Notes under the pieces: generated by a model | What the model was told of the DNA's origin: nothing | What the model saw: only the letters and a program-made list of their open reading frames with translations | Databases searched by the model: none | From: Thiothrix winogradskyi | GTDB taxonomy: Bacteria > Pseudomonadota > Gammaproteobacteria > Thiotrichales > Thiotrichaceae | DNA: 64,000 nt | Assembly: GCF_021650935.1 (NCBI RefSeq) | Contig: NZ_CP091244.1 | Location: 1,364,001 to 1,428,000, forward strand | Direction: 5' to 3' | Shown here: positions 45,291-56,918 of the stretch, piece by piece | Layout of the letters: each line of letters starts with the position of its first letter | Numbering within the stretch: position 1 is the first letter of the stretch | Position numbers and translations under genes: made by a program

Positions 45291-46432
45291 GCTAACAAGC
45301 GGTGTCCCCGCTCTTTAACATTGATCGCGCCGACATGATCGGCGTGATTTTCATAGTGGCATTTCACGCATACAAATTTCGCTTGCGTTTGGCGATTATC
45401 CGCTGCTACATGATGACATTCGGGGCATTCTTGACTGGTATAGTGGGCAGGAACGGCAAACAATATGCCGCCCCTCCATGCCAGTTTGTAGTCGAGTTGC
45501 CGCCGAAATTCACCCCAACCTTGATCGAGAATGGCTTTGTTTAAGCCAGACTTTGCCGCCACGTTCTTGCCGGGGTTTTCTGCCGTACCTGCCGCTGACT
45601 TGGACATATTGCTTACCTGCAAATCTTCGATGAACACGAGCGCGTGGTTTTGGCTGATCGTGGTCGTCGCTTTGTGCAGGAAATCGCGGCGAGCGTTGGC
45701 GATTTGTGTATGCGTTTTTTGAACTTTTGCTTTCGCTTTTTTCCAGTTGTTGCTGAATTTTTGTTTATGCGCCATGCGCCGTTGATATTTGGCAAGCTTG
45801 GCTTGTTGGTTCTTAAAGCTGTTGAGCGGGGTTATGTGGCTGCCATCCGAGAAGGTGGCAAACCGGGCTATGCCAAGGTCGATGCCGATGCTTGTCGTAG
45901 CGGAGGATACGGGTTGCTCCACTTCCCGCTGGGTTTGGATGCTGACAAACCATTTGCCGCCGTTACTGGAAACCGTAACATTACGTAATTCGCCCAACAC
46001 ATCGCGGCTATTGCGGTAGCGTATCCATCCCAACTTGGGCAGTAAAATTCGGTTGTTGGCTTGGTCGAGCTTGATTTGTTTGGGTTGTGGGTAGCGGAAA
46101 CTGTCGCCGCTGCCCTTGCGTTTGAAGCGGGGGAAATCTGAACGCTTAGCAAAAAAGTTTTGGTAGGCTTTATCGAGGTCTTTCAGCGCGTGTTGCAAGG
46201 GCTGTGCCGGAGTGTCTTTTAACCACTCAAGCCCCGCTTCCCGCTTCCATGTCGGAAGCCATGCCGCCATCGCCACGTAGTTGATATATTTCTCACCCGC
46301 CTCATGGTTGGCTTGTTGCAACGCCAATGCTTTGTTGTAGACGAAGCGGCACGAACCCGCGTAACGGCGCAGATTGCGCTGTTGTCCGCCGTCTGGCTTG
46401 AGTTCGTATTTAAAGGCTTGGAGTCGTTGCAT
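45197..46432 (-). CDS. tnpB: RNA-guided nuclease TnpB (OrfB)
   Basis: 411 aa, full length. The RuvC residues appear intact: D185 in IGIDLGIARFAT, E269 in VFIEDLQV and D365 in NHADHVGAINV. The zinc finger is C336/C339 (CPEC) with C355/C358 (CVKC). The N-terminal helix-turn-helix and wedge regions (MQRLQAFKYELKPDGGQQ, RRYAGSCRFVYNKAL) are conserved. TnpB cleaves DNA matching its omega RNA guide next to a short TAM and so keeps the element in place after excision (established for homologues). Activity of this copy is untested but nothing in the sequence argues against it. Confidence 0.93.
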   Translation of the reverse strand: MQRLQAFKYELKPDGGQQRNLRRYAGSCRFVYNKALALQQANHEAGEKYINYVAMAAWLPTWKREAGLEWLKDTPAQPLQHALKDLDKAYQNFFAKRSDFPRFKRKGSGDSFRYPQPKQIKLDQANNRILLPKLGWIRYRNSRDVLGELRNVTVSSNGGKWFVSIQTQREVEQPVSSATTSIGIDLGIARFATFSDGSHITPLNSFKNQQAKLAKYQRRMAHKQKFSNNWKKAKAKVQKTHTQIANARRDFLHKATTTISQNHALVFIEDLQVSNMSKSAAGTAENPGKNVAAKSGLNKAILDQGWGEFRRQLDYKLAWRGGILFAVPAHYTSQECPECHHVAADNRQTQAKFVCVKCHYENHADHVGAINVKERGHRLLACGDAAWLLSAAEALSRSMKQELAEVSQLSG

Positions 46433-46516
46433 CGTGTTAAGGATAGATTAGAATCCCTGCTTTGTGCGCTTGAATACACCGTAAATGCTGGTTTCAGCCG
46501 ACAAATGGAAAGAGAG

Positions 46517-46552
46517 GGGCGGGGATGCCGCCCTCGCTCTGCATCCCCGCCC
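46517..46552 (-). repeat. Left-end hairpin of the IS200/IS605 element
   Basis: A twelve-pair perfect stem GGGCGGGGATGC / GCATCCCCGCCC with a 12-nt loop, located between the tnpB start and the left end. Such imperfect-palindrome ends are what TnpA recognises. Confidence 0.8.
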
Positions 46553-46583
46553 TGAAGGACGAGGTTTTACGCGAAAGAAGGAT

Positions 46584-46616
46584 AAAAAAGCGGCTCGAAC
46601 CTTGCGATCCGAGCCG
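46584..46616 (-). terminator. Rho-independent terminator of the 1839-aa surface protein gene
   Basis: On the minus strand CGGCTCG, a 12-nt loop, CGAGCCG and then TTTTTT. The GTTCCCAACATCAACC segment between the stop and the stem matches the 3' end of the 41549 gene. Confidence 0.85.
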
Positions 46617-46640
46617 TCTGTTCCCAACATCAACCAGTGG

Positions 46641-49600
46641 TTACTTGGGCATAGCACCCAGCATCATGTAGTTAGCAGCAAACAGACCATTACCCGGATG
46701 CAGCAACACATTCCCCAATAATAAGTTAATGTCATTGCTGGGGCCGGAGTAGAGGCTAATGCCATCCAAGTTCAGATCGGTGACATAGTAGCCTTTCAAG
46801 CGGAAGTTGCTGTTGGTCAGCAAATTGGTCGGGTGCATTAACACCGTACCCAGCACCACGTTGGTGTCGTTGCCGGGGCCGTTGGCAATCACGCTATCGC
46901 TATTGTTGGCTTCACCTGCCCACATGAGCGCCGCATCTTTACCTAGCAAGCGGGCATGGCTACCCATCACGGTTTGCGATGGCAGCGTGAAATCCACCGC
47001 CGTCAATGTGGGTGACAGCAACATTGCATCCTGCGTGGTCACGCCCAGATGGTTGCGATGGCGCAGGCTCACGTAATACTGACCTTCCACCACATTCGGA
47101 ATCAGCAACTTCGCCTCGTTGGTTTGTGGGTTAGCCACGTCACCGTCACGTTGCAGGACTGCCGCTGTTCTGGCAACCACGGTTTTGGGGGATGCCTTGC
47201 TACGCAATTCCACCACGACCCAATCCACCAGGGCGTTGTCATCGTTGAGTGTTAGCAATGACGGGGCTAGGGCTTCCGTGCCAGCATAGCCTAATGACGT
47301 GACCGCATTGGTGTAAGGCTGTACGGCTGGAATCAAGCCTTGCTTGCGCAAATCATCGCGCATCAATCCATCTGCCGTGTTGTAAGCACCTTGTAAAAAG
47401 CCGCGCACATGCAAGACCACGGTGGGGATTTCGTTCGCGTCTAAGTAGCTTGGAATGCCATCCGCGTCTGCGTCATACGCATCGGCTGGATTGCCATCCT
47501 TGTTCTTATCGGCTTTTTCGTCGACTGTCAGCTTGCTGTCACCGTCGTCATCGCTGTCGAGGTAGTTAGGTTTGCTGTCCTTGTCGGTATCCAGCGCATC
47601 TGCCGGATTGCCGTCACCGTTCGGGTCTGGTTGCTCGAATTTGGTTAGAATACCGTCGCCGTCATCGTCATTGTCTAGCCAGTTGAATTTGCCGTCCCCG
47701 TCGGTATCGGTCGCATCGGTTGGATTGCCATTACCGTCTTTGTCTGCCATTTCATACTGGGTTAATACGCCGTCACCGTCATCGTCGTTGTCTAGCCAAT
47801 CTGCAATGCCGTCTTTATCGGTATCGCGTTGATCAGCCGGATTGCCGTCTTTGTTCGGGTCTGCCTGTTCGTACTCGGTCAGCAAGCCGTCGTTATCGTC
47901 ATCATCATCCAGATAATCCAGTTTGCCATCCTTGTCGGAATCACGCTTGCCTGCCGGGTCTTCGTACTTTGTCAGCACGCCGTCACCATCGTCTTCGTTG
48001 TCGAGGTAATCCGGCAGCAGGTCGCCGTCGGTGTTACGCGCATCATCCGGGTTCAGATCACCGTTCGGGTTAGGCATTTCATCTTTAGTGAGTACACCAT
48101 CGTTGTCATCGTCAGTGTCGAAGGCATCCGCTGTGCCATCACCGTCGCTATCCAACGGATTAGCCGGATCTGCACCTACTTCAGCTAGATCACCAACGCC
48201 ATCACCATCGGTGTCAGGATTTAACGGATCAGTTTTGGATTTCAGTACTTCATCGCCATCGCTTAGCCCGTCAGCGTCGGTGTCGGTTTTCAGTGGGTCA
48301 GTTTTCAGGGTGTTAACTTCTTCACCGTCATTTAAGCCATCGCCATCGGTATCCGCTTTCCAGCGGTCAGTACCCAGTTCAGCTTCCTTGGAATCCATCA
48401 GGTCATCGCTGTCATTATCCTCATCCACGTCAACCACGTTGATGATGATGGTTTGTTCGCTACAGCCGCCTTCCATGTCGCACGCCTTCACGGTTAGGGT
48501 GTAAGCGTTATCCTTGTTCTTGTCGATGGGTTTCTCATAATCCGGCACAAGTTTGAACTTGATGTCACCCGTTTTCGCATCAATGGTGAAACGCGCATCA
48601 TCATCTGAGCCGACAATGCTGTAACCGATGGTAGAAGTGGCTTCACTGTTTTTATCGTCCGTGGTTTCCACGTTCAGCACCACCGCCGTGCTGTTTTCAT
48701 CGAAAGCTGCTGCCGTTGCTGAGGTGAATACGGGCGGCGTATTGGGTACGCGCCAGTTCACTTCTGCGCCGGTTTTCGGGTAAGCCGCCAGCATATCAGT
48801 GATGCCTGCGTTGGCAGGGCCGAAGTTGGTGTCATCGGTGTCGATGGTGTCATCCAAGCCGTCTTTATCCGCATCCACGCCAGACAGCACGGGAACATCA
48901 GATTCGGTATTGTCATCGCCGCCGGTATTTTCGGAATCAAGGTCAAGGTAGTCCGGCTTGCCATCGCTTTCGGTATCCACTGGCACAAGACCCGCGCCGT
49001 AGGCATCATCCACACCGTTCTTATCGGCATCTACACCGGATGGGGCTTTGAATGCAGCGGTGGCTTGCGCTTCGATATTGTCGGGTATGCCGTCGCCGTC
49101 AGAGTCCAAATCCCACTGGTTTTGGATGCTGTCCCCGTCGGTGTCGGCTGTGCCTTCCACGCTGTTGAGGATGCCATCGCCGTCTACGTCGAGGTCGTTT
49201 TTGTCGCCTACACCGTCATGGTCGGTATCTTTCAGCACGGTAATGGTCAGCAGTTTCTTGGTGATCGCGCCTTCGCCGTCAGTCGTAGCCACTTCCACCA
49301 GATAGGTGTTGTTGCCGTCTTTGTCGGTGGGGGCAGCAAAGCTGGGAGGGGCTTTGAAGGTTAGCACGCCGGTTGCCGGGTCAATGGTAAACAGTGCCAT
49401 GTCATCCCCGCCGGTCATGCTGTAGACCAGCTTGTCACCTTCGGTGTCGGTGTCGTCAGTTGCCGCAAGGTCAGCGGCTGGGGTGGTGGTTTTTTCCACG
49501 TAATCCAGCGCGGCTGGGGTTGGAATGACTGGCGCAGCATTGACTGCCCGCCAGTTTACCTGTGTGCCAACTTTCGGATAAGTCCCCAATACGTCGGTAA

Positions 49601-52160
49601 TGCCCGCATTGGCAGAGCCAAAACTGGCATCGTCAGCGTCAATCGCGTCATCCAGACCGTCTTTGTCTGCATCCGCGTTAGCCAAGGTGAGTTTGGCTTC
49701 AGTGGTATCGTTTGCGCCGCTGTTGTCGGAATCGGTATCTAGGTAATCCGGTGTGTCTGTGCCGTCAGTATTCACAGGGGTTAAACCAGCACCGTAGGCC
49801 GTATCCACACCCGATGCACTCACTGTGCCGGAAGGTGGTTTGTAACCAGCGGTCGTTTGCGCTTCGATATTGTCAGGAATGCCGTCGCCGTCGGAATCGA
49901 GATCGAAATCGTTGGCAATGCCATCACCGTCGGCATCACTCGTACCTTCTGTCGCATTGGGAATGCCGTCACCGTCCACGTCGTTGTCTTTCGAGTTGCC
50001 AACGCCGTCGCCGTCGGTGTCGACTTCGGTGACTGTTATCGCTAAGGTTTGCTTGTCAATCTCGCCAGTCGCATCGGTAACGGTGACGATGACATCATAC
50101 ACATTGTTCGCGCCAGCATCTTGGGGAGTACCCCAACTCGGTGCGGCTTTGAAGGAAATGATCCCGGTGTTTGGGTCAATATTAAATAATGCAGCGTCTG
50201 CACCGCTGAGTGACCATGTTAGACCAGCACCTTCGGTTTCACCGTCAGTATCGGTCGCCGCATAATCGACGCCGGTGTTGGTCTTGCCTTCGGGAACGCT
50301 AACGGTATAGGTGTCGTTGCCGCTGCCGGTGGAAATGACTGGTGCATGGTTGCCGAGTATCCGCCAGTTAACTTCAGAGCCATTCTTTGGGTAAGCATTT
50401 AAAACATCGGTTATGCCAGCGTTGTTAGGGCCATAAATATTATCGTCGGAGTCAACACTATCATCTAAGCCGTCATTATCCGAATCGCTTCCCGTTAGCG
50501 TAATCCCCGCTTCAATGGTGTCGCTTGTGCCTGCGCCATCAGAATCTTGGTCGATGTAATCGGGAATGCTGTCACCGTCAGTATCCACAGGTGTTAAGCC
50601 CGTGCCATAAGCAGTGTCCAAGCCTGAGTCGCTGATTGTGCCAGACGGTGCAATATAGCCAGCGGTGGTTTGGGCTTCGATATTGTCGGGAATGCCATCG
50701 TTGTCACTGTCCAGATCCAGCTCGTCAACGCGCCCGTCGCCGTCCGAATCACCGTTTGTGCCAGGTAGGGCATTGGCTTTTTCTACAGAGTTGAGGATGC
50801 CATCGCCATCGGCATCACAGTCTTGTGGGTCGCGGATAGCATCAAGGTCGAAGTCACCTAATCCCATGTTCCCCGGCAACATATAGGATTCGTAGGTTTT
50901 ACCACCAAAAACGGTGATGCCGATTTCGACATTACTGCTGATGGTGTACATCGCACCCGCAGTCACTACAATTTTTGTCCACGACAAGTCGGAGTTGGGA
51001 ACAGCTATCCAAGTGGGGGCAGTTGCCGGTGCGGCACCGTTGATTTTCAGATCCCCCGTATTGGCTGTCGGTGAGACGATCAATAGGGTGTTGGCAAAGT
51101 TCGGTTGAGCTTTGAAAATGTGGCGACTGAGCCAAATTTCCCGCGAAGGTACAATACCCATCGCTGGGTCAACCTCGGCTGTGCCACTGAATTGTGAGCC
51201 AACAGCGTATTGGGCAACTTGGATTTTCTTTCCATTGGTCGTAAAGCGGTGCACCGTATCATTATTCGTAGGATTGCCTGTCCAAATCCCACCTGCACCC
51301 AAAGTCGCCACTAATGTGCCATCTTGATAGACTTCTGTGCCTGCTTCCGCAGCTACTACCCGCAACATTTGCCCGTAAGGAATCGGGGGAACAACGTATT
51401 CCACCCCCCAATCTTTGACGGATAGCATTTGTTCCACTAGGGTGTCGCACGACGGGTTGCCAACCGGAACATTCGAGCAGGCAGAACCCCCAAAAACGGA
51501 CACGGGTTTGTCGGAAACAACGTGTGAGCCTGTAATATCGTTAGCACCGTTTTCAAAGGAATAAACTTGGCCTTCATTCAAGGTAATGTTGGCTGGTACA
51601 CCACCCGGCTTGGTGACGGTAACGCTGGTATTGTCTTGCGAGGCAACGATGACACCCCGTGAGGGTACTGTGGCATCAAAACCGTTATAACCGATCACAT
51701 AATATTCATTACCGAGTGCGTTGGTTGGGTATCCCAAAAAACCGTCGGTTGTATAGGTTTGTTCGTTGATGATGTAGGCTGATACATCGTTGTTGCCGGT
51801 GATTTTTAAACCGTTGTTGAGAATGACGCCATCGCCACTGACCTGAAAGCTGTTTGGTAGGTCTGTTTCAAAGAAGCCTGAAGCGGGAATTGTGTAGTCC
51901 AATGACCAACTGCCATCTTTGCTGCTTAGCGTACCGGTTGTCCCTTCTTTGCCCACTAAGTTGAGGTGAATAGCGCCGCCATTGTTGTAGTTACCCAGTA
52001 CGCCTAGCCAGAATTGCCGACCCCCTGAGCCACCAGCTCCCTCGCAACTATTGGCGAGTACCGTAGGTGAAACAGCCAAAGCTAGTGTGGCTGACAGGAT
52101 TAAGCTGGCTAAAGCTGATTTGCGATGCGTGGCAGCCTGCTGATGGAATGAACTCTTCAT
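46641..52160 (-). CDS. Giant exported protein: IgGFc-binding-like head, three cadherin-like/TSP3 units, long TSP3 stalk, module B
   Basis: 1839 aa, the largest gene here. Signal peptide 1-36 (ending PTVLANS). Residues 40-430 resemble the IgGFc-binding N-terminal domain ([56 protein letters not shown]). Cadherin-like domains start near 603, 875 and 1138 with [17 protein letters not shown] blocks between them. A TSP3 stalk runs over 1240-1565 ([20 protein letters not shown] and similar). Module B is at 1577-1839. The layout is head, rod, C-terminal module, as in adhesins. GAGGGA precedes the ATG by 8 nt. Ligand and surface location are inferred, not shown. Confidence 0.78.
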   Translation of the reverse strand: MKSSFHQQAATHRKSALASLILSATLALAVSPTVLANSCEGAGGSGGRQFWLGVLGNYNNGGAIHLNLVGKEGTTGTLSSKDGSWSLDYTIPASGFFETDLPNSFQVSGDGVILNNGLKITGNNDVSAYIINEQTYTTDGFLGYPTNALGNEYYVIGYNGFDATVPSRGVIVASQDNTSVTVTKPGGVPANITLNEGQVYSFENGANDITGSHVVSDKPVSVFGGSACSNVPVGNPSCDTLVEQMLSVKDWGVEYVVPPIPYGQMLRVVAAEAGTEVYQDGTLVATLGAGGIWTGNPTNNDTVHRFTTNGKKIQVAQYAVGSQFSGTAEVDPAMGIVPSREIWLSRHIFKAQPNFANTLLIVSPTANTGDLKINGAAPATAPTWIAVPNSDLSWTKIVVTAGAMYTISSNVEIGITVFGGKTYESYMLPGNMGLGDFDLDAIRDPQDCDADGDGILNSVEKANALPGTNGDSDGDGRVDELDLDSDNDGIPDNIEAQTTAGYIAPSGTISDSGLDTAYGTGLTPVDTDGDSIPDYIDQDSDGAGTSDTIEAGITLTGSDSDNDGLDDSVDSDDNIYGPNNAGITDVLNAYPKNGSEVNWRILGNHAPVISTGSGNDTYTVSVPEGKTNTGVDYAATDTDGETEGAGLTWSLSGADAALFNIDPNTGIISFKAAPSWGTPQDAGANNVYDVIVTVTDATGEIDKQTLAITVTEVDTDGDGVGNSKDNDVDGDGIPNATEGTSDADGDGIANDFDLDSDGDGIPDNIEAQTTAGYKPPSGTVSASGVDTAYGAGLTPVNTDGTDTPDYLDTDSDNSGANDTTEAKLTLANADADKDGLDDAIDADDASFGSANAGITDVLGTYPKVGTQVNWRAVNAAPVIPTPAALDYVEKTTTPAADLAATDDTDTEGDKLVYSMTGGDDMALFTIDPATGVLTFKAPPSFAAPTDKDGNNTYLVEVATTDGEGAITKKLLTITVLKDTDHDGVGDKNDLDVDGDGILNSVEGTADTDGDSIQNQWDLDSDGDGIPDNIEAQATAAFKAPSGVDADKNGVDDAYGAGLVPVDTESDGKPDYLDLDSENTGGDDNTESDVPVLSGVDADKDGLDDTIDTDDTNFGPANAGITDMLAAYPKTGAEVNWRVPNTPPVFTSATAAAFDENSTAVVLNVETTDDKNSEATSTIGYSIVGSDDDARFTIDAKTGDIKFKLVPDYEKPIDKNKDNAYTLTVKACDMEGGCSEQTIIINVVDVDEDNDSDDLMDSKEAELGTDRWKADTDGDGLNDGEEVNTLKTDPLKTDTDADGLSDGDEVLKSKTDPLNPDTDGDGVGDLAEVGADPANPLDSDGDGTADAFDTDDDNDGVLTKDEMPNPNGDLNPDDARNTDGDLLPDYLDNEDDGDGVLTKYEDPAGKRDSDKDGKLDYLDDDDDNDGLLTEYEQADPNKDGNPADQRDTDKDGIADWLDNDDDGDGVLTQYEMADKDGNGNPTDATDTDGDGKFNWLDNDDDGDGILTKFEQPDPNGDGNPADALDTDKDSKPNYLDSDDDGDSKLTVDEKADKNKDGNPADAYDADADGIPSYLDANEIPTVVLHVRGFLQGAYNTADGLMRDDLRKQGLIPAVQPYTNAVTSLGYAGTEALAPSLLTLNDDNALVDWVVVELRSKASPKTVVARTAAVLQRDGDVANPQTNEAKLLIPNVVEGQYYVSLRHRNHLGVTTQDAMLLSPTLTAVDFTLPSQTVMGSHARLLGKDAALMWAGEANNSDSVIANGPGNDTNVVLGTVLMHPTNLLTNSNFRLKGYYVTDLNLDGISLYSGPSNDINLLLGNVLLHPGNGLFAANYMMLGAMPK

Positions 52161-52420
52161 CTGAAAGTCCCTCAGTTATGTTATTTATTATTGATTTGAT
52201 AGATTCAAGGGGGGTATCTGTTCGCACAACTCAACCCTGATGTTATTCCTATCATCTATAGGATTTACTTCAGTGGCAATCAAAACCAGATTAGCGGGTT
52301 AGCTATTGCTTTCTAAGCATTTTAGTCGGATTTCAATGTCGGAGTGCTGTGGGGTAACTGGAAGGCATTCAGTTACGCTATGCTACAATCCTCGCATTCA
52401 ACCGACCAATATGGAAAGCA
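52161..52420. other. 260-bp divergent intergenic region
   Basis: It separates the 52160 gene (leftward) from the ScsD-like gene (rightward). On the minus strand a TTGAAT box lies about 15-17 nt before AT-rich TAAATAAC, a weak promoter candidate for the array. No gene or clear operator was found. Confidence 0.4.
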
Positions 52421-52957
52421 ATGACAACGCACGTAGATAAGGATGACATGCCACCCAAAAAGCGCCGCTGGTTACGCTGGTTGCTGGAAGCACTGGTTAT
52501 CCTCGCTATTATTTTCGGGGTTCGCACTTGGCAACAACATGGGATGCTGGAGGGCGAAGCGCCTGATTTTGAGCGTACTGCGCTAAGTGGTGCAGTTATC
52601 CACCTTGACGATTACCGTGGTCAGCCGGTGCTGCTGCATTTCTGGGCGAGTTGGTGTCCGATGTGCGAGTTGGAACAGGGCAGCATCAGCGGCATTGCTA
52701 AAGATTGGAAAGTGATCACGGTGGCGTTCCAGTCGGGCGGTGAAGAGGAAGTGCAGCGCTACATGGAGCGTAAAAACATTACCGAATGGGTCACGATTGT
52801 GGATGAAGATGGCTCATTGTCAGGTCAGTATGGCATCAAAGGTGTACCCACCAGTTACGTGCTGGATGAAGAGGGCGTGATCCGTTTCCGCGAAGTTGGG
52901 TTAACCTCAGGTTGGGGTTTGCGCTTGCGTTTGTGGATGGCGGACTGGTTGGTTTAA
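52421..52957 (+). CDS. ScsD-like membrane-anchored thioredoxin
   Basis: 178 aa. One N-terminal transmembrane helix (WLLEALVILAIIFGVRTW, about 18-36) anchors a periplasmic thioredoxin-fold domain with CPMC in HFWASWCPMCELEQ and cis-Pro loop GIKGVPTSYVLD. CPMC with this N-terminus is typical of ScsD/DsbE-like protein disulfide oxidoreductases. MPPKKRRW at 52448 is an alternative start. It lies at the right edge of the surface-protein array, divergent from it, and tail-to-tail with the TauE-like gene (4-nt gap). Confidence 0.85.
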   Translation: MTTHVDKDDMPPKKRRWLRWLLEALVILAIIFGVRTWQQHGMLEGEAPDFERTALSGAVIHLDDYRGQPVLLHFWASWCPMCELEQGSISGIAKDWKVITVAFQSGGEEEVQRYMERKNITEWVTIVDEDGSLSGQYGIKGVPTSYVLDEEGVIRFREVGLTSGWGLRLRLWMADWLV

Positions 52958-52961
52958 ATCT

Positions 52962-53657
52962 CTACGAGATGGCTTGCCACAACAGGTATATCCCTAGCCC
53001 TATCACCAGCAAACCCGCTGCCCGTTTGACGGTTTGGTTGCGAGTAAACGTTGCCAGTTTCGCCGCTGCTGCGCCCATCAATAAGAGATTGGGCAATGTG
53101 CCTAGCCCAAACGCCAACATGAGTAATGCCCCGTTAGTCACACTGCCCGCCGATAACGTCCAAATCAGCACGCTGTACACCAAGCCACACGGCAGCCAGC
53201 CCCACACAAACCCCAGTGGTAACGCTTTCGCGGGGGAATTCACCGGCATGAAACGCCGTCCCAGCGGTTCGATGTGCCGCCATAAGGTGCGCCCCGCGTT
53301 TTCCACTTGCGCCACACCCGCCCAGATACCCGCCAGATACAAACCCAGCGCAATGGTAAACAGTGCCGCGAACACTTGCAGGCCGAGCCGGAAACTGTCT
53401 AGCCCGCCAAATGACAGAAATGCTGCCCCTATTCCGCCCGCCAATGCCCCCGCGAGCGTATATCCCCCAATCCGCCCCGTGTTATACGCCAGCAGAATGG
53501 GGAATAGGGTAGCAGGATGATTGCGTTGTGCGGCGGGTAAACTGAACGTGAGGGCGCTAACAATGCCGCCACACATGCCAAGGCAATGCACCCCGCCCAA
53601 CAACCCGACCAGAAACGCCGCTAAGTAACTGGAATGGTTTAACCAATCCCATTCCAT
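52962..53657 (-). CDS. TauE/SafE-like (DsbD_2) inner-membrane protein
   Basis: 231 aa with about six transmembrane helices. The paired motifs GGVHCLGMCGGIVSAL near the N-terminus and WGWLPCGLVYSVLIW in the middle hold conserved Cys and are typical of the DsbD_2 family labelled sulfite exporter TauE/SafE. Relatives often sit beside cytochrome oxidase or metal-transport genes and may move copper or reducing power; here the neighbour is hspQ, so the role is open. Its ATG overlaps the hspQ stop (TGATG), which indicates translational coupling. Confidence 0.8.
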   Translation of the reverse strand: MEWDWLNHSSYLAAFLVGLLGGVHCLGMCGGIVSALTFSLPAAQRNHPATLFPILLAYNTGRIGGYTLAGALAGGIGAAFLSFGGLDSFRLGLQVFAALFTIALGLYLAGIWAGVAQVENAGRTLWRHIEPLGRRFMPVNSPAKALPLGFVWGWLPCGLVYSVLIWTLSAGSVTNGALLMLAFGLGTLPNLLLMGAAAAKLATFTRNQTVKRAAGLLVIGLGIYLLWQAIS

Positions 53658-53980
53658 CAGTTAAGCGTCTGCCGTGCCTGATAATGGTCGCCGACAAAGC
53701 CGGTGAAGAAGTTTTCCAGTAAAGGGTGTTCGACAGGCTCGACCGTTTCCTCGGCTTCCAGATTGCGTTCGGCAACGTAAGCCACGCGCCCATCTTGGTC
53801 AATCAAGACGTGATACCAGGGCTCTTCTTTGGTCGGGCTACCGGCTTCCACGTTTTTCTGGAACCATTCTTCGGTGCCTTTGAAGTCGGGGTCAACGTCG
53901 AAAATCACGCCACGATAGTTAAACAGGCGGTGATGAATCACCTGACCAATGCCGAATGAAGCGGTTCTTTCTTCCATCAT
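53657..53980 (-). CDS. hspQ: Heat shock protein HspQ
   Basis: 107 aa, normal length. SFGIGQVIHHRLFNYRGVIF then DVDPDF, and EPWYHVLID plus AYVAERNL identify the HspQ/YccV family. HspQ is a hemimethylated-DNA-binding protein that also acts as a specificity factor for Lon protease in enterobacteria (family knowledge). It is the first gene of a coupled pair with the TauE-like gene. Confidence 0.9.
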   Translation of the reverse strand: MMEERTASFGIGQVIHHRLFNYRGVIFDVDPDFKGTEEWFQKNVEAGSPTKEEPWYHVLIDQDGRVAYVAERNLEAEETVEPVEHPLLENFFTGFVGDHYQARQTLN

Positions 53981-54045
53981 GACAATTCCTCACTATTTTT
54001 CATAATCATACTCTATTTCCAATATGCGGCTACTGCGAGCGAATA

Positions 54046-55278
54046 TCAAGATTCCTTGCGGATTTGCTTAATAACCGCGATGCGCCGCCGGTGCAATTCC
54101 TCCTTAATCTGCACCCCTTGGAAACCGGCTTGGATCACCGTTTGCACCTCCACTTGCTGACACGCCCATAACGCTTCCCGAAAGTACGTGGCTTGCGGGT
54201 AAGGGCGATTCTCAAAACCCGTGCGCCCTTTGGAATCCGCTTCACACGCCAGCAATAATTGCTCGAAACGTTCAGGCTTGCGGAATGCATCGGTGACTTC
54301 CAGCACGTTCAACACGGTTTTGGCTTGCAATTCCAGTGCCTTATGGATTCGACCGTGCTGTTCGGCAACGTGTTCCGCCAATTCGCGAAACCGGTTGGGA
54401 ATTTTTAAGCGTTCGCACAACTGTGTCGTCAATTCGCGGCTCAGGCGTTCATGCCCATGATGGCTGGGCAGTATGTCTGCCGGTGTCAGCCCCTTGCCCA
54501 AATCGTGGGTGAGGGCGGCAAAGCGTACTTCCGGTGCAGCGCTCAGTTGTGCTGCTTGTTGTAACACCAGCAGGGTGTGGATGCCGCAATCAATTTCCGG
54601 GTGGTATTGCGCGGGTTGCGGCACACCAAACAGGCGCTCCACTTCGGGGAATAATACGGCTAACGCACCACAGCCGCGCAATACCTCGAAAAAGCGGGCG
54701 GGTTCGGGTTCGGCTAATGCTCGCACGGTTTCTTGCCAGACACGTTCCGGCACTAAAGCATCCACTTCGCCCGCAGCCACCATGTCTTGCATCAGGCGTT
54801 GGGTTTCGCTGGCAACATGAAAACCTAGGGGCGCAAAACGTGCAGCAAAGCGTGCTACCCGCAAAATCCGTACCGGATCTTCGCTAAAGGCGGCTGAAAC
54901 GTGGCGTAATAAACCTTGCTGCAAATCCGCTTGCCCACCGTAAGGGTCAATGAGCTTGCCGCTGGCATCTTGCGCCATTGCATTGATGGTCAGGTCACGC
55001 CGCGCCAAATCTTGCTCCAAGGTAACATCGGTGGCTGCATGGAACTGGAAGCCGTGATAACCCTTTGCCGTTTTGCGTTCGGTACGGGCAAGCGCGTATT
55101 CCTCGCTGGTTTGCGGGTGCAAAAAGACCGGAAAGTCGCTGCCCACGGGTTTAAAACCCTGCTGCAACATGTCCGCAGGCGTTACCCCCGTCACTACCCA
55201 GTCGCGGTCTTTGATGGGTAAACCCAATAGTTGGTCGCGTACCGCGCCGCCGACCAGATACCGTGTGATTTCATTCAT
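54046..55278 (-). CDS. cca: CCA-adding tRNA nucleotidyltransferase with HD domain
   Basis: 410 aa, normal for the bacterial bifunctional enzyme. It adds or repairs the 3' CCA of tRNAs. The nucleotidyltransferase signature is [20 protein letters not shown], then [12 protein letters not shown]. The HD phosphohydrolase domain is visible as [11 protein letters not shown] near residue 260. The gene is divergent from sqr with a 202-bp spacer. Confidence 0.95.
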   Translation of the reverse strand: MNEITRYLVGGAVRDQLLGLPIKDRDWVVTGVTPADMLQQGFKPVGSDFPVFLHPQTSEEYALARTERKTAKGYHGFQFHAATDVTLEQDLARRDLTINAMAQDASGKLIDPYGGQADLQQGLLRHVSAAFSEDPVRILRVARFAARFAPLGFHVASETQRLMQDMVAAGEVDALVPERVWQETVRALAEPEPARFFEVLRGCGALAVLFPEVERLFGVPQPAQYHPEIDCGIHTLLVLQQAAQLSAAPEVRFAALTHDLGKGLTPADILPSHHGHERLSRELTTQLCERLKIPNRFRELAEHVAEQHGRIHKALELQAKTVLNVLEVTDAFRKPERFEQLLLACEADSKGRTGFENRPYPQATYFREALWACQQVEVQTVIQAGFQGVQIKEELHRRRIAVIKQIRKES

Positions 55279-55330
55279 TGGCGAATTATGGCGTTTGATG
55301 AGGGCTGAAGTATATCTTTTTTATAGTATA

Positions 55331-55344
55331 TTAGCATAAGCTAA
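55331..55344. promoter_or_regulatory. Palindrome in the cca-sqr spacer
   Basis: TTAGC, ATAA, GCTAA, embedded in AT-rich DNA with TATAGTATA on one side. It could be an operator for sqr or cca. No binding protein can be named from the sequence. Confidence 0.35.
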
Positions 55345-55468
55345 TTTATTGATAAGTAAGGGCAAGATTGACCTAGCACACGTTTTGTGGTGTTATTCAA
55401 GTTGCTTTGGGAAATGCTGGCAAGTACTAAACTTAATAATTAAATTAATCCCCATATTCACTAGTTAG

Positions 55469-56752
<1,284 letters not shown>

Positions 56753-56783
56753 TCGGATCTGACTGAGGAGTCAGGGGCACTTG

Positions 56784-56812
56784 ATGGGAGGCACTGCGCC
56801 TCCCATTTTTAT
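56784..56812 (+). terminator. Rho-independent terminator after sqr
   Basis: ATGGGAGGC, loop ACTGC, GCCTCCCAT, then TTTTTATTTTT. A nine-pair stem 31 nt after the sqr stop. Confidence 0.9.
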
Positions 56813-56818
56813 TTTTAG

Positions 56819-56918
56819 GACCCTCACCCCAACCCCTCTCCCTGAGGGAGAGGGGCTAAGAGGGATGTTATCTTGTTCCCCCTCTACCTTTGGGAGAGGG
56901 GGTTAGGGGGTGAGGGTG
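56819..56918. repeat. Inverted pair of the CCCTCACC-type repeat at the nadC start
   Basis: The left arm has CCCTCACCCCAACCCCTCTC then CCTGAGGGAGAGGGGC; the right arm has CCCCTCTACCTTTGGGAGAG then GGGGTTAGGGGGTGAGGGTG. The arms are roughly inverted copies of each other and of the element inside the TIR gene. The right arm runs into the nadC start codons. Confidence 0.8.

Larger units (their letters stand above)
45154..46570 (-). mobile_element. tnpB-only IS200/IS605-family element
   Basis: The right end is TTGACATCCTCCCCTCCC then TAAAGGAAGGGGATTCC (45154-45187), an imperfect subterminal hairpin ending in TCAA on the tnpB strand. The left end has the hairpin GGGCGGGGATGC ... GCATCCCCGCCC (46517-46552) followed by TGAAGGACGAGGTTTTAC (46553-46570). 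Both ends are typical of this family. There is no tnpA, so it must be moved in trans. The exact left boundary is uncertain by a few bases. It lies between the AlbA_2-type gene and the terminator of the 46641 gene. Confidence 0.85.
29923..47428 (-). other. Module B family: five copies of a C-terminal domain of about 260 residues
   Basis: Approximate DNA positions: 29923-30688, 31899-32677, 36384-37162, 41552-42325, 46644-47428, each at the 3' end of a gene. Shared landmarks: LxGAYxSxxxLMxDxLR, NAxVDWVxVELR, an LQRDGDVV block, [15 protein letters not shown], then twice ALLWAG...NGPxNDxxxxLGxVL and [30 protein letters not shown], ending ANYI. The second half is an internal duplication with a DxNxDG pattern like dockerin or EF-hand calcium loops. 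Similar C-termini occur, as I recall, in surface proteins of Bacteroidota; I know no family name for it. Confidence 0.78.

Noticed and set aside
45154..46570. Cas12-type CRISPR effector
   Set aside because: The protein is 411 aa with a TnpB layout, lies between IS200/IS605 ends and has no array; TnpB explains it.
27763..52160. Prophage or genomic island with integrase
   Set aside because: No integrase, tail, capsid, att-like repeats or tRNA gene was seen; the only mobile element is the tnpB insertion.
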